From Macrostomum hystrix (lineage: Eukaryota; Platyhelminthes; Macrostomidae): a DNA stretch of 64,000 bases. Of this stretch, positions 15,201 to 24,745 are shown piece by piece. Location of the stretch: contig CATNEN010000038.1 of NCBI GenBank assembly GCA_950097015.1, forward strand, positions 25,395,001-25,459,000. Reading direction: 5' to 3'. Positions within the stretch are counted from its first letter, which is position 1, and the number at the start of each line of letters is the position of its first letter. The notes beneath the pieces were generated by a model. It searched no databases. It was not told the origin of the DNA and was given only the letters and a program-made list of their open reading frames with translations. The position numbers and the translations under genes are program-made.

Positions 15201-18200
15201 AAAGATGCAATAATGAATCGACTTTACACTACGTATACTAAAAGTAGAAATGTAAGCACATGACATTCGTCGAGCTATCAAAAATACGCATTGGCAAAGT
15301 GCACGACTCAGTAAAAGGGTTTGAGCCATCTGCCATTCGCACTGATCGACATCTGTTATCGCATCGACAATTCGCCGAATGTGATGAAGGCTAGGTTGGG
15401 CGTCGTCGACTCCAGTACTGCCAGATTGTCAAATCTTATAACAGACTTAAACGCTTCAAATGGTCACTGAACAAGATTCTATGCAATGAATATTTCGAAA
15501 GCACGATAACAGGACATCCAAACATATTGATGCTACAGATACTTTATGAAAATATGACTGTTTTGTTAAAAAGAACTCGACATTAAAAGCAGGTCAGCGA
15601 GTCTAAGTCAGACATGTTGCGTGATATGGTCAATGTTAAATTTCTGAATGCGCATTATTGTCCGTGGCGACAAACAACTCAGTTCTTTGGCTGTGGCAGT
15701 GGCCAGCCTCACGAAGCACCCAAGTCTTGTTAAAATAATCTTAGAAGAGTTCTTAACACTTAGCACTCACTATTTCCTGAGGTAGTCATCAGATAACGGT
15801 ATTGGTAGGTACAAACAAACGAGACAGATTGACAGCGAAGTTAGTGAAAAATGTGAGCTTCCCTGGATTTTACGGTAGTCAACTTGTAAGAAAAATATCC
15901 AGTTGTGCATTTCGGGCTTGTAGCCTTGTACTATTTCCTCATTCGCAAGCACTATGCTGTCTGTGCAAAGCTGTTAAATTAAAATTGCTGGACCAGGAGA
16001 TAGCGACAGCGATGGGCCATCGTGGTGTTGTCATCAATGCAAGGCAATGACTGCTGCGCTTACCCTAACCAGCTGATCCTTGAATTTCTGAATTTCTAAA
16101 AATAACTCGCTTTAGAACAGATAGATCCTGGCTTGGCTAGGGTAAGACAATGCTGGCTTGTCTTGCTTCAGCTTATGAAGTGCAATCAATCCAGGTACTT
16201 TTCCACCTTATTCCTTTACATTCCTTTCCACCACTTTATTCCTTTCCTTCAAAAGCAGGTTTTAACAACACGTCCTCCACTTCTGACCACTTGACACGCA
16301 TCTGCTTCAGTTTTCGGTGTTTCTTTTTTCTGACTTTAAACGAAGGTTCGTAAGAAGGATATCATTATCGGAGGAATCAGACGGAGGATTTAGATTCTGG
16401 GTCCTTCTAGACACTAACCGTACATTGCAAAATAAATGGATACCGCGATTCATGGACACAACAAAAATTAAAACGAAATACATTACTCATAAGGGAGACA
16501 AAAACAAGTGACAACGTTACACTCACCCGTCTTCCAAAAGTACAAGTATAGTTTAGAAGGCCCGTGCGAAAGTAGCATGGAGTTTAAAGAAAAATGTGCA
16601 CCGTAGTCATCCAAAAAATAGCAGTGGAAAAAACAAAATGGAGGAAATAAGAGCGTAGGTTTGTCGGGAAGATGAAACACAACGGCTAAAATTCCCAGAT
16701 TGAAAGAAAGTAACAAAATTATGCAGCTTGCAGCCGCTCAAGTGCTTGCTGTGACTTGCGAAAAGTGGAAAATAAACAGAATAAGAAAAAAGACGGAACA
16801 GACAAATAATAATAATTGGACTAGAAGCACACGAAAAGTGACTTGATCGACGGTAAAGTTTCGAGCAGTACGGTAATAAATATTGGCATTTATTGATTTA
16901 TTCATGATTTATTGATCAAAGTTGTGGGTGGGTGCTGTTGAGAAAGGTAGACGAGACGCGAGGAGAAAAGTTTACAGCCGATCCAGCATGATTTTACGAA
17001 AGCTACCGTACTGACATTTCAAAACATTATTCGATGCACTTTTTTCGCCAGAGTGTATCTAAAAGTAGACGACTGACGAACCATCTAAAGGTAGCCTCTT
17101 GCACTATGGTTACTTGTCTATCAAATGTTGTCACTGCTCTAAAACATAAGAAATCCCATGATACAATATAGCCAAGTGCAATCAAAGTATCAATCAAATA
17201 ATATCAATCAAATATATTTAACAATATATAAGAATTTAAATGTGATATTCTGTTGTATTATATTCTGTGGTCACCATGTATATCACGTAACCGTTAATTA
17301 TGACAATATTGTGAGGCCTGTCTTGACACACCTCTGTACCCGTTGACCACATTAGGCCGGCTCAACAACCGACTCCTCTGAAGTTGCAGTGCCAGCTGCT
17401 GACATAGTCCCACCATCGCCGCAGCAGCCGTCCAATTCGTTCCTATGGAATTGCCTGACCTTGCATCCATTCAGAGAATTCTACAAGAAAGTTTCAGTTG
17501 GCAGCGCGTCAGTTAAAGTTGACTTATATTCGTCAATGTTTGCTGCGGAATTTCTATCTTTGCTAATTATCTTCTTTGGCTATACTAGCGGATTCGCTGA
17601 CTCTGGTGTTAGCGACGATGCCACTATTATCACCTACTTCTCCAAGGAAGAGGTCTGTCCGTAATTTTCTCTTTAGACTACTTCCAAACTCGCCTATATA
17701 GTATTATATTATTAGCAAAGACTAGCTATTTACATTTACATTTCAGATTCCCCTAACATTGACGCTGACATTGTTTGTGCAATTCTTGCTAATGCTGATC
17801 GATCGCGGCCTATTTCTAACCAAATCCCAGTCTGGCAAATATTTCTTTCACATTGTGCACGTGATTTTGTTGCACGTGTATTTGAAGTTCGTTCTGCCGG
17901 CAATGTCATCGTAAGTGATTGTTATTGTTTTGAAAGCTTCAATAATTTGAAGTGGTGTTTATTTTCCATTGGTAGCCTATTGGTAAGAACGTTGGATTGA
18001 TGACTTGTTGATAATGAAGGTCGGGGGTTCGATTCCTGCAACAATTTGTGTCCTTATCAGTTAAACGACCACTGAGGGAGTATATAAAATACCCACATAT
18101 TCTTTTTTGTAACTCCTCAAAATTGCAAGCAATCTCCATGAAAATCCAGAACACGGGCAAAAATTTTTCGAGCTATCCGATTATCAGTAGGACTACCAAG

Positions 18201-21200
18201 CCATTTTGCCGCCCGTTTTTATACCAAGGGGGATTCCCCCCCTGAAAATGTTTTTGCCAGCGCCTGAATGCTTTGGGGGCAACTGATTGGTTGACAGACT
18301 AGTCGAGGGTGTCCTGTGGTTGAGCTGCGCCTAATAGTTAGGCTTGAACAGTGAAATTGGAGAAATTCGCGTCATTTTATCTTGACTCTGGCTATGTCAG
18401 TACTATATGGCTGTCGTCGGTGTCCCAATAGATTTGAGCACAGTTTATCGAGTCGGATTCAATTGAAAATCAATCTAGAAATGATTTCCTACACGACTGA
18501 GTTGGTTTCATGATTTCAAACTAACATTTCTACTAACAGTAGACTTTGAGGATATGCCCCGAATTTTATTTACCCCCCACCCCAACCCGCGCCCCACACT
18601 GGTGGGCCACCAGTGCGCCGCCTGGCCAAACTATACGCCCTCCCACCAGTGACCGGTGGGTGGGCGTATAGTGGGGCGTACAGCGGGGCGCTGGTGGGAA
18701 GGCGCGGGTTGGGCGCGGTTGTCCCACCGGGAGGGTGTCCATAGTGGCCTAGTTCCACCTATTGTAGCTCTTGAAGGTCTAGACAGATAAGACAGATAGA
18801 TCTAGATAAAGGTCGGTGACCGCCGAAGTCGGAGATGATGCAAGCACATTCGGGTGACATGCTGATAAAGATTGAAGGTCTTGAAAGGCCGCACTGAGGC
18901 GCAGTGCTAATTCGTGTATAGGGGTGTATGAAATACACTAGCTCTTATGGGAAAAATCGGACCTTCGGCCAGAAACATTGAATATCTCGATGGTCTGAAG
19001 AGCTGGCGACTTGATTCTTGTTTCAGAAGATGCGCAACAAAAAGTTGGCCCGTGTTCTTGAGTTTTGTGTGCTTGCATTGTTCCGTTCGGGTGCAGCAAA
19101 ACAAATTGTCAGGGGGGAAATTCCCCCCCCCCTTGGTAGTTCTACTGTTACACAACCTCCGGAATCACAAAACATCGGCATCGTCGAGATATTCAACGAT
19201 TATCGTCGGGGTGTCTTCAAGTTGTCTTCAAGTTATGTTTTCAAGTTATATTTTATTATGCATTTTATTGTTATAATTTATGTTTTTTACAAAAAAAGTT
19301 AACAACTATTTTTTTATTTTGAAGCTTAAAAAATCGATTATTACGTTGTATTGTTTTGAAAGCTAGTTGTTCGTAAACGGGGCAAAATGTTTTCCGTATT
19401 GTGGACTTTCTCGAAAATCGGTCATTCGGTTTGGCTATTTGAAATACCAATCATCATAAATCATGCCAACAGCTTTAAATACTACACGACCTATCACTCA
19501 CCTGCAGGCCTGAGTACATCTCCGAGAGTGTTGTTATCAAACTGTTCTACATCTCCAAGTGCATCTATTTTGCATTATCGGCCAGCCAAATCTTATCTGG
19601 TTATCCGTCTCGCGTCCTGGGCAATTTCCTATGCAAGGGTCACAACTATTTGAATCTGTTCTCTTTCAAATTGTACATGCTGGTGCCGTTTCTATTTGAA
19701 TTGCGTTCAATTATGGATTGGATGCTGAGCAACACGGCCCTCGGCGTATCTCATTGGCTACTAATGGAGGATATGCACAGCCTGATATTTGTATCCAAGT
19801 GCTGGCGTCGCGCTGAAGTCGCCTATCCGACCGAACGAGCCAAGAATCGACCACCGTGCTACAAATACTGTCCAGGCTTCTGGCTGATTGTACTCATCGT
19901 TGCTTGCATTTGGGCGCCATTGCTCTGGTTCTCAGTCATGAGTAGTGTGTTTATGGAGATCAACGCTGTTACCTCCTGCACCTCCGAGCTGGCACTATCA
20001 GCCTACACGCCTCTGTACACGCTGAAGACCACGACTGTGACGGAGTTCACTGCCAATGACGCTGCCGAAGTTAGCAAATGCTTCTCCGGCGGTAAAAATA
20101 ATTCGGTGAGTGACTCGGATTTTAATGCCTGACACACCCCAATAGAGTTTTTGTATTTATCTGACACACCCCAATAGAGTTTTTGTATTTATCTGACACC
20201 CCAATAGAGTTTTTGTATTTATCTGACACACCCCAATAGAGTTATTGTATTTATCTGACACCGCAATAGAGTTTTTGTATTTATCTGACACCCCAATAGA
20301 GTTTTTGTATTTATCTGACACCCCAATAGAGTTTTTGTATTTATCTGACACCCCAATAGAGTTTTTGTATTTATCTGACACACCCCAATAGAGTTTTTGT
20401 ATTTATCTGACACCCCAATAGAGTTTTTGTATTTATCTGACACCCCAATAGAGTTTTTGTATTTATCTGACACCGCAATAGAGTTTTTGTATTTATCTGA
20501 CACACCCCAATAGAGTTTTTGTATTTATCTGACACCCCAATAGAGTTTTTGTATTTATCTGACACCCCAATAGAGTTTTTGTATTTATCTGACACCGCAA
20601 TAGAGTTTTTGTATTTATCTGACACACCCCAATAGAGTTTTTGTATTTATCTGACACCCCAATAGAGTTTTTGTATTCATCTGACACCGCAATAGAGTTT
20701 TTGTATTTATCTGACACCCCAATAGAGTTTTTGTATTTATCTGACACCCCAATAGAGTTTTTGTATTTATCTGACACCCCAATAGAGTTTTTGTATTTAT
20801 CTGACACCCCAATAGAGTTTTTGTATTTATCTGACACCCCAATAGAGTTTTTGTATTTATCTGACACCCCAATAGAGTTTTTGTATTTATCTGACACCCC
20901 AATAGAGTTTTTGTATTTATCTGACACCCCAATAGAGTTCTTGTATTTATCTGACACCCCAATAGAGTTCTTGTCTTTATTTGACACCCCAATAGAGTTT
21001 TTGTAAATCTCTGACATCACAATAGAGTTCTTATAGATCCCTGACACCCCAGTCAAGTTTTTGTAGATATCTGACACCCCAATAGAATTTTTGTAGATCC
21101 CTGACACCCAATCGAGTTTTTGTAATTATCTGACACCCCAATCGAGTTTTAAAGAATTTAGGCACCTAAAAATTATTTTTAAATCGAAGATGTTTTTATA

Positions 21201-23156
21201 TTTGCTCTGTCAATAGTTACCCAATATTAGGACTGAAATTATTATAAAGATGTACCCAACTTACTTATTTCCATCCTCAATCTTCAGTCCTACGCCAAGC
21301 GCATTAACTCTTTGCTGAGTTCCACAACGGCCTACACTGTCCAGTTCAACGGCATGTCCAGCGTACTGTGGACCATCACTCCGCCTGCTAGGGCGGCCCT
21401 GACAGAAGAACTGGCAGGAAATGGCACAGTGAAACTGGCGTTTCGTATCGAATGCCTGCGAGAGAAGGACAGCGGCGTGCCTAGGAAGATTGAATTCTTA
21501 GAAGATCTGAAGAACGGCAGCGATATGAGAATCAATTTACTGCATGTAAGCCTGCCTTTTTCTCTGTTCTTACTCTCTGCTGATATCACCCTATTTAGTG
21601 ATCTGACACCACCCTATTTAGTGATCTGACACCACCCTATTGTGATCTGACACCACCCTATTTAGTGATCTGACACCACCCTATTTAGCCATCTGACACC
21701 ACCCTATTTAGCCATCTGACACCACCCTATTTAGCCATCTGACGCCACCCTATTTAGTGATCTCACACCACCCTATTTAGCCATCTGACACCATCCTATT
21801 TAGTGATCTGACACCGCCCTATTTAGTCGTCTGACACCACCCTATTTAGTGATCTGACACCACCCTATAGTGATCTGACACCACCCTATTTAGTCGTCTG
21901 ACACCACCCTATTTAGTGATCTGACACCACCCTATTTAGCCATCTGACACCATCCTATTTAGTGATCTGACACCGCCCTATTTAGTCGTCTGACACCACC
22001 CTATTTAGTGATCTGACACCACCCTATAGTGATCTGACACCACCCTATTTAGTCGTCTGACACCACCCTATTTAGTGATCTGACACCACCCTATTTAGTG
22101 ATCCGACACCACACTATTTAGTCGTCTGACACCGCCCTATTTAGTCGTCTGACACCACCCTATTTAGTCATCTGACACCACATTATTCAGTCGTCTGACA
22201 CCACCCTATTTAGTCATCTGACACCACATTATTCAGTCGTCTGACACCACCCTATTTAGTCATCTGACACCACATTATTCAGTCGTCTGACACCACCCTA
22301 TTTAGCCATCTGACACCACCCTATTTAGTGATCTCACACCACCCTATTTAGCCATCTGACACCACCCTATTTAGTGATCTGACACCACCCTATTTAGCCA
22401 TCTGACACCACCCTATTTAGTGATCTGACACCACCCTATTTAGCCATCTGACATCTGACAACCCGAACTGACCCGCAGGTGTTGCAAAACTCTACAGCCA
22501 ATCCGTGGGTGATATTTCGCAGTATAGGATCCAGATTTCTATATTTAAAAGGCGACTCAAATCAGATGAGCAAACTGAGCGGCTTACCACCGGAAGCAGA
22601 TAAACTACACACTCCAATCAGCCTAGAAGCAAAGTTAAACGCGTCTGGCCAAGCATCCGACATCTCCTGGTGGCAATTGAGTGATCTCTACACCGGCAGC
22701 CACCTGTGCCCCGGCAATTATTCTAATCCTCCGGCTGACAACGAGGCGCACAATTCTCTCCTTCTGGTGCTGCTGTCCCAGAAAGCCAGATCCGAGAATC
22801 GCCTGATTCAAGCCATCCAGAAGGTCGGCATGTACGGCATACTGTCAGTGTTTCTCATCTCTATCGCTCGCATACTTAGGTCGGGCATTGTGCCTGTACA
22901 CTATCTGGTGGCCTACGTTGAAATGCCGCACGTTGATCGGATCCTAGCCCTAATGAACGATATCTACCTGGTTAGGGAGACTGGAGAATTGCAACTAGAA
23001 GAAGAGCTATTCGCCAAATTGCTCTATCTGTTTAGATCGCCAAATATGCTTTTGCGTTATAGCCAAACGCCTGAACACATCTTGGCTAGATTCTATCGCG
23101 CTGATAATCGTGACGCCGACGATGATAATGCTACGGTTAGGGCTAAACGCGAATGA
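257..23156 (+). CDS. piezo: Piezo mechanosensitive cation channel, 5'-partial, 19 exons
   Basis: Piezo proteins form trimeric, propeller-shaped mechanically gated cation channels in the plasma membrane. I read exons at 257-462, 2688-2856, 4025-4078, 5428-6390, 6503-6651, 6955-7247, 7902-8071, 8428-8601, 9484-10174, 10812-10965, 11052-11709, 12457-12945, 13571-14447, 14537-14733, 17356-17652, 17747-17910, 19508-20105, 21288-21545 and 22479-23156. All phases agree and the sum is 7239 nt, giving about 2412 residues. The family shows in the many-TM blade repeats (for example GLELTCVAMVISACLRLDS and FLCLNYPW), the VRSGxxxLF segment of exon 12, the PF-X2-E-X6-W motif (PFLFELRSIMDW, exon 17), the cap domain (exons 18-19) and the conserved C-terminal segment MPHVDRILALMNDIYLVRE. 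Vertebrate Piezo1 has about 2520 residues, so a few hundred N-terminal residues lie upstream. Odd points are a GC donor after exon 1, poly-Gln/Ala insertions in exons 4, 12 and 14, a 54-nt exon 3 and a C-terminal tail of about 30 residues beyond the usual end. Identity is near certain; a few splice positions are inferred. Confidence 0.95.
463..468 (+). promoter_or_regulatory. GC-type splice donor of Piezo exon 1
   Basis: Exon 1 reads ...GTTGCTAG and the intron opens with GCGAGT. Ending the exon at 462 leaves phase 2 (AG), which the first base of exon 2 at 2688 completes as AGA, keeping exon 2 open in its only good frame. The GT at 467-468 would leave phase 0 and run exon 2 into a stop. The AG|GCGAGT context closely matches the known GC-AG donor consensus. 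Confidence 0.75.
516..1490 (+). repeat. 30-bp minisatellite with higher-order copy, Piezo intron 1
   Basis: The core unit is about 30 bp (ATTGCTGTCATTCTCTCAGA followed by TCCCCGTTGG-type sequence). The left part also contains a degenerate 38-bp variant with CATAAAAAAATCATTGGATT. A 152-bp segment is duplicated in tandem: 799-950 matches 951-1102 almost exactly. The period divides by three, so it opens overlapping spurious ORFs on both strands. Confidence 0.95.
1491..2650 (+). repeat. 29-bp minisatellite, Piezo intron 1
   Basis: About 40 near-identical copies of a 29-bp unit (CTGTCATGCTGTAAGATCCC then ATAGTATTC). The main variation is one site, CATAGTAT versus CATGGTAT, which alternates in runs. 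It directly abuts the 30-bp array and shares TGTCATGCTG and AGATCCC with it, so the two arrays probably arose from one ancestor. Confidence 0.97.
2990..3800 (+). repeat. 16-18-bp GAGATGAGAC minisatellite, Piezo intron 2
   Basis: Two interleaved units occur, GAGATGAGACTGGTTA and GAAATGAGACACGGGA, with occasional GGGAGACAGATGAGACAGAG spacers. The plus strand is strongly purine-rich. The same motif appears reverse-complemented at 26640-26830 in another gene. Confidence 0.93.
4079..5427 (+). other. Piezo intron 3, AT-rich, no array
   Basis: This intron has no minisatellite and no recognisable coding sequence. It holds a short alternating palindromic tract around 4355-4403 (ACATGTACATGT repeats) and many A/T runs. 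It ends in CTGTCCAG at 5427. Confidence 0.6.
6652..6954 (+). repeat. Purine-rich GGAGATGGAGGGTGAGA repeat, Piezo intron 5
   Basis: An irregular purine tract (about 6660-6905) is built from GGGGAGATGGAGG and GGTGAGAGG blocks of about 13-22 bp. Together with the donor GTGAGT it fills the 303-bp intron. A long polypurine strand of this kind could form triplex or G-rich structures; that is inference. Confidence 0.85.
7248..7901 (+). repeat. 25-bp GGTAGGTT minisatellite, Piezo intron 6
   Basis: Units of about 25 bp (AGAGTGGTGTCTGGTAGGTT plus CGGTT or AGGGT) run from 7270 to 7865. Each copy contains CTGGTAGGT, which resembles a 5' splice donor. The intron is essentially only this array plus the ends GTGAGT and CCATCAG. 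Confidence 0.95.
8130..8370 (+). repeat. About 37-bp minisatellite, Piezo intron 7
   Basis: About six copies of a unit with AGATAAGGAGTTGGGCTAAT and TACCAGATCAGGTG. The rest of the 356-bp intron is unique. Confidence 0.85.
8872..9300 (+). repeat. 30-bp minisatellite, Piezo intron 8
   Basis: Units CTGAAAAATCCTCTGAAACA plus TTAGTTTTTT. T-run length varies between copies, and the right end degenerates into AT-rich sequence before the acceptor TTTTTCAAG at 9483. Confidence 0.93.
10330..10800 (+). repeat. Irregular CAATCAAC minisatellite, Piezo intron 9
   Basis: Copies combine ATCAACAAATTCATCAACCA, ATCAACGAATCAATG and ATCTATCAAC blocks into units of about 48-52 bp. The array ends just before the acceptor CACCCGCAG at 10811. 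Confidence 0.88.
11838..12400 (+). repeat. 27-bp CATCCTCTGAGAATGTGGGA minisatellite, Piezo intron 11
   Basis: About 20 copies of a 27-bp unit differ almost only at one base, GGATCTTT versus GGATGTTT. Since 27 is nine codons, frames on both strands stay open for 150-190 codons, but these are not genes. Confidence 0.97.
12946..13570 (+). other. Piezo intron 12 with CCAAT-type boxes
   Basis: A non-repetitive intron with a polypyrimidine stretch near 13110-13150, an inverted CCAAT box (GATTGGTCG, about 13155), and CCAATCAG and GCCAATCA near 13480-13535, interspersed with several ATCGAT sites. The spacing resembles the promoter at 31325-31500 but there is no clear TATA box, so an internal promoter is only a possibility. 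Confidence 0.3.
14734..17355 (+). other. Piezo intron 14, 2.6 kb unique sequence
   Basis: This is the largest array-free intron. Frames are short, the longest about 60-90 codons. One stretch near 15400-15585 reads open (QIVKSYNRLKRFKWSLNK) and could be the remnant of an old mobile-element gene, but I do not recognise it. No terminal repeats were found. The acceptor is ACATTAG at 17355. Confidence 0.4.
17973..18045 (+). mobile_element. tRNA-derived SINE head
   Basis: The sequence has an A-box-like TAGCCTATTGG and a B-box GGTTCGATTCC about 50 nt apart, the internal pol III promoter layout of tRNA-derived SINEs. It resembles the head of the minus-strand SINE at 29951-30275 (GGTCGGGGGTTCGATTCC in both). 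The stems are too mismatched for a working tRNA. Confidence 0.6.
18581..18713. repeat. GC-rich imperfect inverted repeat
   Basis: The outer arm CCAACCCGCGCC (from 18583) pairs with GGCGCGGGTTGG (18701-18712). CCACCAGTGCGCC (18607) pairs nearly with GGCGCTGGTGGG (18688). The inner arm ACTATACGCCC (18630-18640) pairs exactly with GGGCGTATAGT (18662-18672). Together these could fold into one long hairpin or cruciform, unlike the AT-rich sequence around it. Confidence 0.75.
20125..21150 (+). repeat. 30-bp minisatellite with 122-bp higher-order repeat, Piezo intron 17
   Basis: The unit is CCCCAATAGAGTTTTTGTAT plus TTATCTGACA, 30 bp. On the left side a four-unit block recurs (one copy with the extra AC of GACACACC, two plain copies, one with CACCGC instead of CACCCC), giving a 122-bp higher-order period at about 20371, 20493 and 20615. 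The right side is homogeneous 30-bp copies. Confidence 0.96.
21580..22465 (+). repeat. 23-bp minisatellite, Piezo intron 18
   Basis: Units ATCTGACACCACCCTATTTA plus GTG or GCC, 23 bp, fill almost the whole intron. Variants (AGTCGTCTG, AGCCATCTG, ACATTATTCAG) are grouped in blocks. The core ATCTGACACC is shared with the array in the preceding intron. Confidence 0.96.
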
Positions 23157-23394
23157 TCTTCCGTTAATATAGGTGCAATTCTGCAAAAAACACATAATAT
23201 TGACTTCTATTTCCTCTTGTTGTTTGTTCTATAATATTCTCATTGAGGATTTCCTTCAAGATTTCTATTTTTTCGTCTAGTTTATGAATCATTGTGCATG
23301 CGTCCTTTGACGCCAATTTTTTCGCAGTTTCTTTAAATCTATCTACGTAATAGTAGCGGGAAATTATATTTATATATTTATATTTATCTGTTAT
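23157..23394 (+). other. Piezo 3' flank
   Basis: Unique AT-rich sequence follows the stop codon. I see no canonical AATAAA here; the first one on this strand is at 25103-25108, beyond the array, so the transcript may run through the repeats. Confidence 0.4.
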
Positions 23395-24745
23395 AGACAC
23401 GGTTCATAACATGTTAGATACGGTTCATAACATGTTAGACGCGGATCAAAACATGTTAGATACGGTTCATAACATGTTAGACGTGGATCATAACATGTTA
23501 GATACGGTTCATAACATGTTAGACGCGGTTCATAACATGTTAGATACGGTTCATAACATGTTAGACGTGGATCATAACATGTTAGATACGGTTCATAACA
23601 TGTTAGACACTGATCAAAATAAGTTTGAACACGGTTCATAACATGTTAGACACTGATCAAAATAAGTTTGAACACGGTTCATAACATGTTAGACACTGAT
23701 CAAAATAAGTTTGAACACGGTTCATAACATGTTAGACACTGATCAAAATAAGTTTGAACACGGTTCATAACATGTTAGACAATGATAAAAATAAGTTTGA
23801 ACACGGTTCATAACATGTTAGACACTGATCAAAATAAGTTTGAACACGGTTCATAACATGTTAGACACTGATCAAAATAAGTTTAAACACGGTTCATAAC
23901 ATGTTAGACACTGATCAAAATAAGTTTGAACACGGTTCATAAAATGTTAGACAATGATCAAAATAAGTTTAAACACGGTTCATAACATGTTAGACACTGA
24001 TCAAAATAAGTTTGAACACGGTTCATAAAATGTTAGACAATGATCAAAATAAGTTTGAACACGGTTCATAACATGTTAGACACTGATCAAAATAAGTTTA
24101 AACACGGTTCATAACATGTTAGTCGCGGTTCATAACATGTTAGATACGGTTCATAACATGTTAGTCGCGGTTCATAACATGTTAGACGTGGATCAAAATA
24201 AGTTTAAACACGGTTCATAACATGTTAGATACGGTTCATAACATGTTAGATACGGTTCATAACATGTTAGACACTGATCAAAATAAGTTTAAACACGGTT
24301 CATAGCATGTTAGATACGGTTCATAACATGTTAGATACGGTTCATAACATGTTAGACACCGATCAAAATAAGTTTAAACACGGTTCATAACATGTTAGAT
24401 ACGGTTCATAACATGTTAGATACGGTTCATAACATGTTAGATACGGTTCATAACATGTTAGATACGGTTCATAACATGTTAGAAGTGGATCATAACATGT
24501 TAGATACGGTTCATAACATGTTAGACGCGGTTCATAACATGTTAGATACGGTTCATAACATGTTAGACGCGGATCAAAACATGTTAGATACGGTTCATAA
24601 CATGTTAGACGTGGATCATAACATGTTAGATACGGTTCATAACATGTTAGACACTGATCAAAATAAGTTTGAACACGGTTCATAACATGTTAGACGCGGA
24701 TCAAAACATGTTAGACATGGATCACAACATGTTAGATATGGATGA
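23395..24745 (+). repeat. 21/43-bp palindrome-bearing minisatellite downstream of Piezo
   Basis: The basic unit is GGTTCATAACATGTTAGATAC (21 bp). A longer variant inserts CACTGATCAAAATAAGTTTG to make about 43 bp. Every full unit contains the perfect 10-bp palindrome TAACATGTTA. Short units flank a central block of long units. Confidence 0.96.

Larger units (their letters stand above)
17923..19364 (+). mobile_element. 1.4-kb insertion bounded by 16-bp direct repeats, Piezo intron 16
   Basis: TATTGTTTTGAAAGCT occurs at 17923-17938 and again at 19349-19364, as expected of a target-site duplication. The interval between starts with a tRNA-like segment (17973-18045) and ends in AT-rich sequence. 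It also contains a GC-rich hairpin (18581-18713). Similar tracts in opposite orientation occur at about 18130-18245 and 18940-19135 (AGAACACGGGC followed by CCAAGGGGG/CCCCCC). No coding sequence for a transposition protein was recognised, so it is probably a composite or non-autonomous insertion. Confidence 0.55.
19508..23156 (+). other. piezo: Piezo anchor, cap and pore module (exons 17-19)
   Basis: Exon 17 carries the anchor and outer-helix region: KCIYFALSASQI, then PFLFELRSIMDW, then a TM helix around GFWLIVLIVACIWAPLLWF. The extracellular cap begins there and runs through exon 18 (LWTITPPARAALTEEL) into exon 19. Exon 19 then gives the inner pore helix (VGMYGILSVFLISIARIL), a short linker and the cytosolic C-terminal domain (VDRILALMNDIYLVRETGEL). 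Several N-X-S/T sites fall in the cap (NGT, NGS, NST, NYS). The introns between these exons, 20106-21287 and 21546-22478, are almost wholly minisatellite. Exon 17 uses acceptor CTGCAG at 19507 and the phase-2 join TC|G. Confidence 0.93.

Noticed and set aside
15390-15600. Decayed transposase or other gene in Piezo intron 14
   Set aside because: One open stretch of about 60 codons without a recognisable motif; not enough to call.
20157-21107. Minus-strand Asp/Lys/Tyr-rich repeat protein
   Set aside because: 30-bp intronic repeat read antisense; frame shifts at each 32-bp unit.
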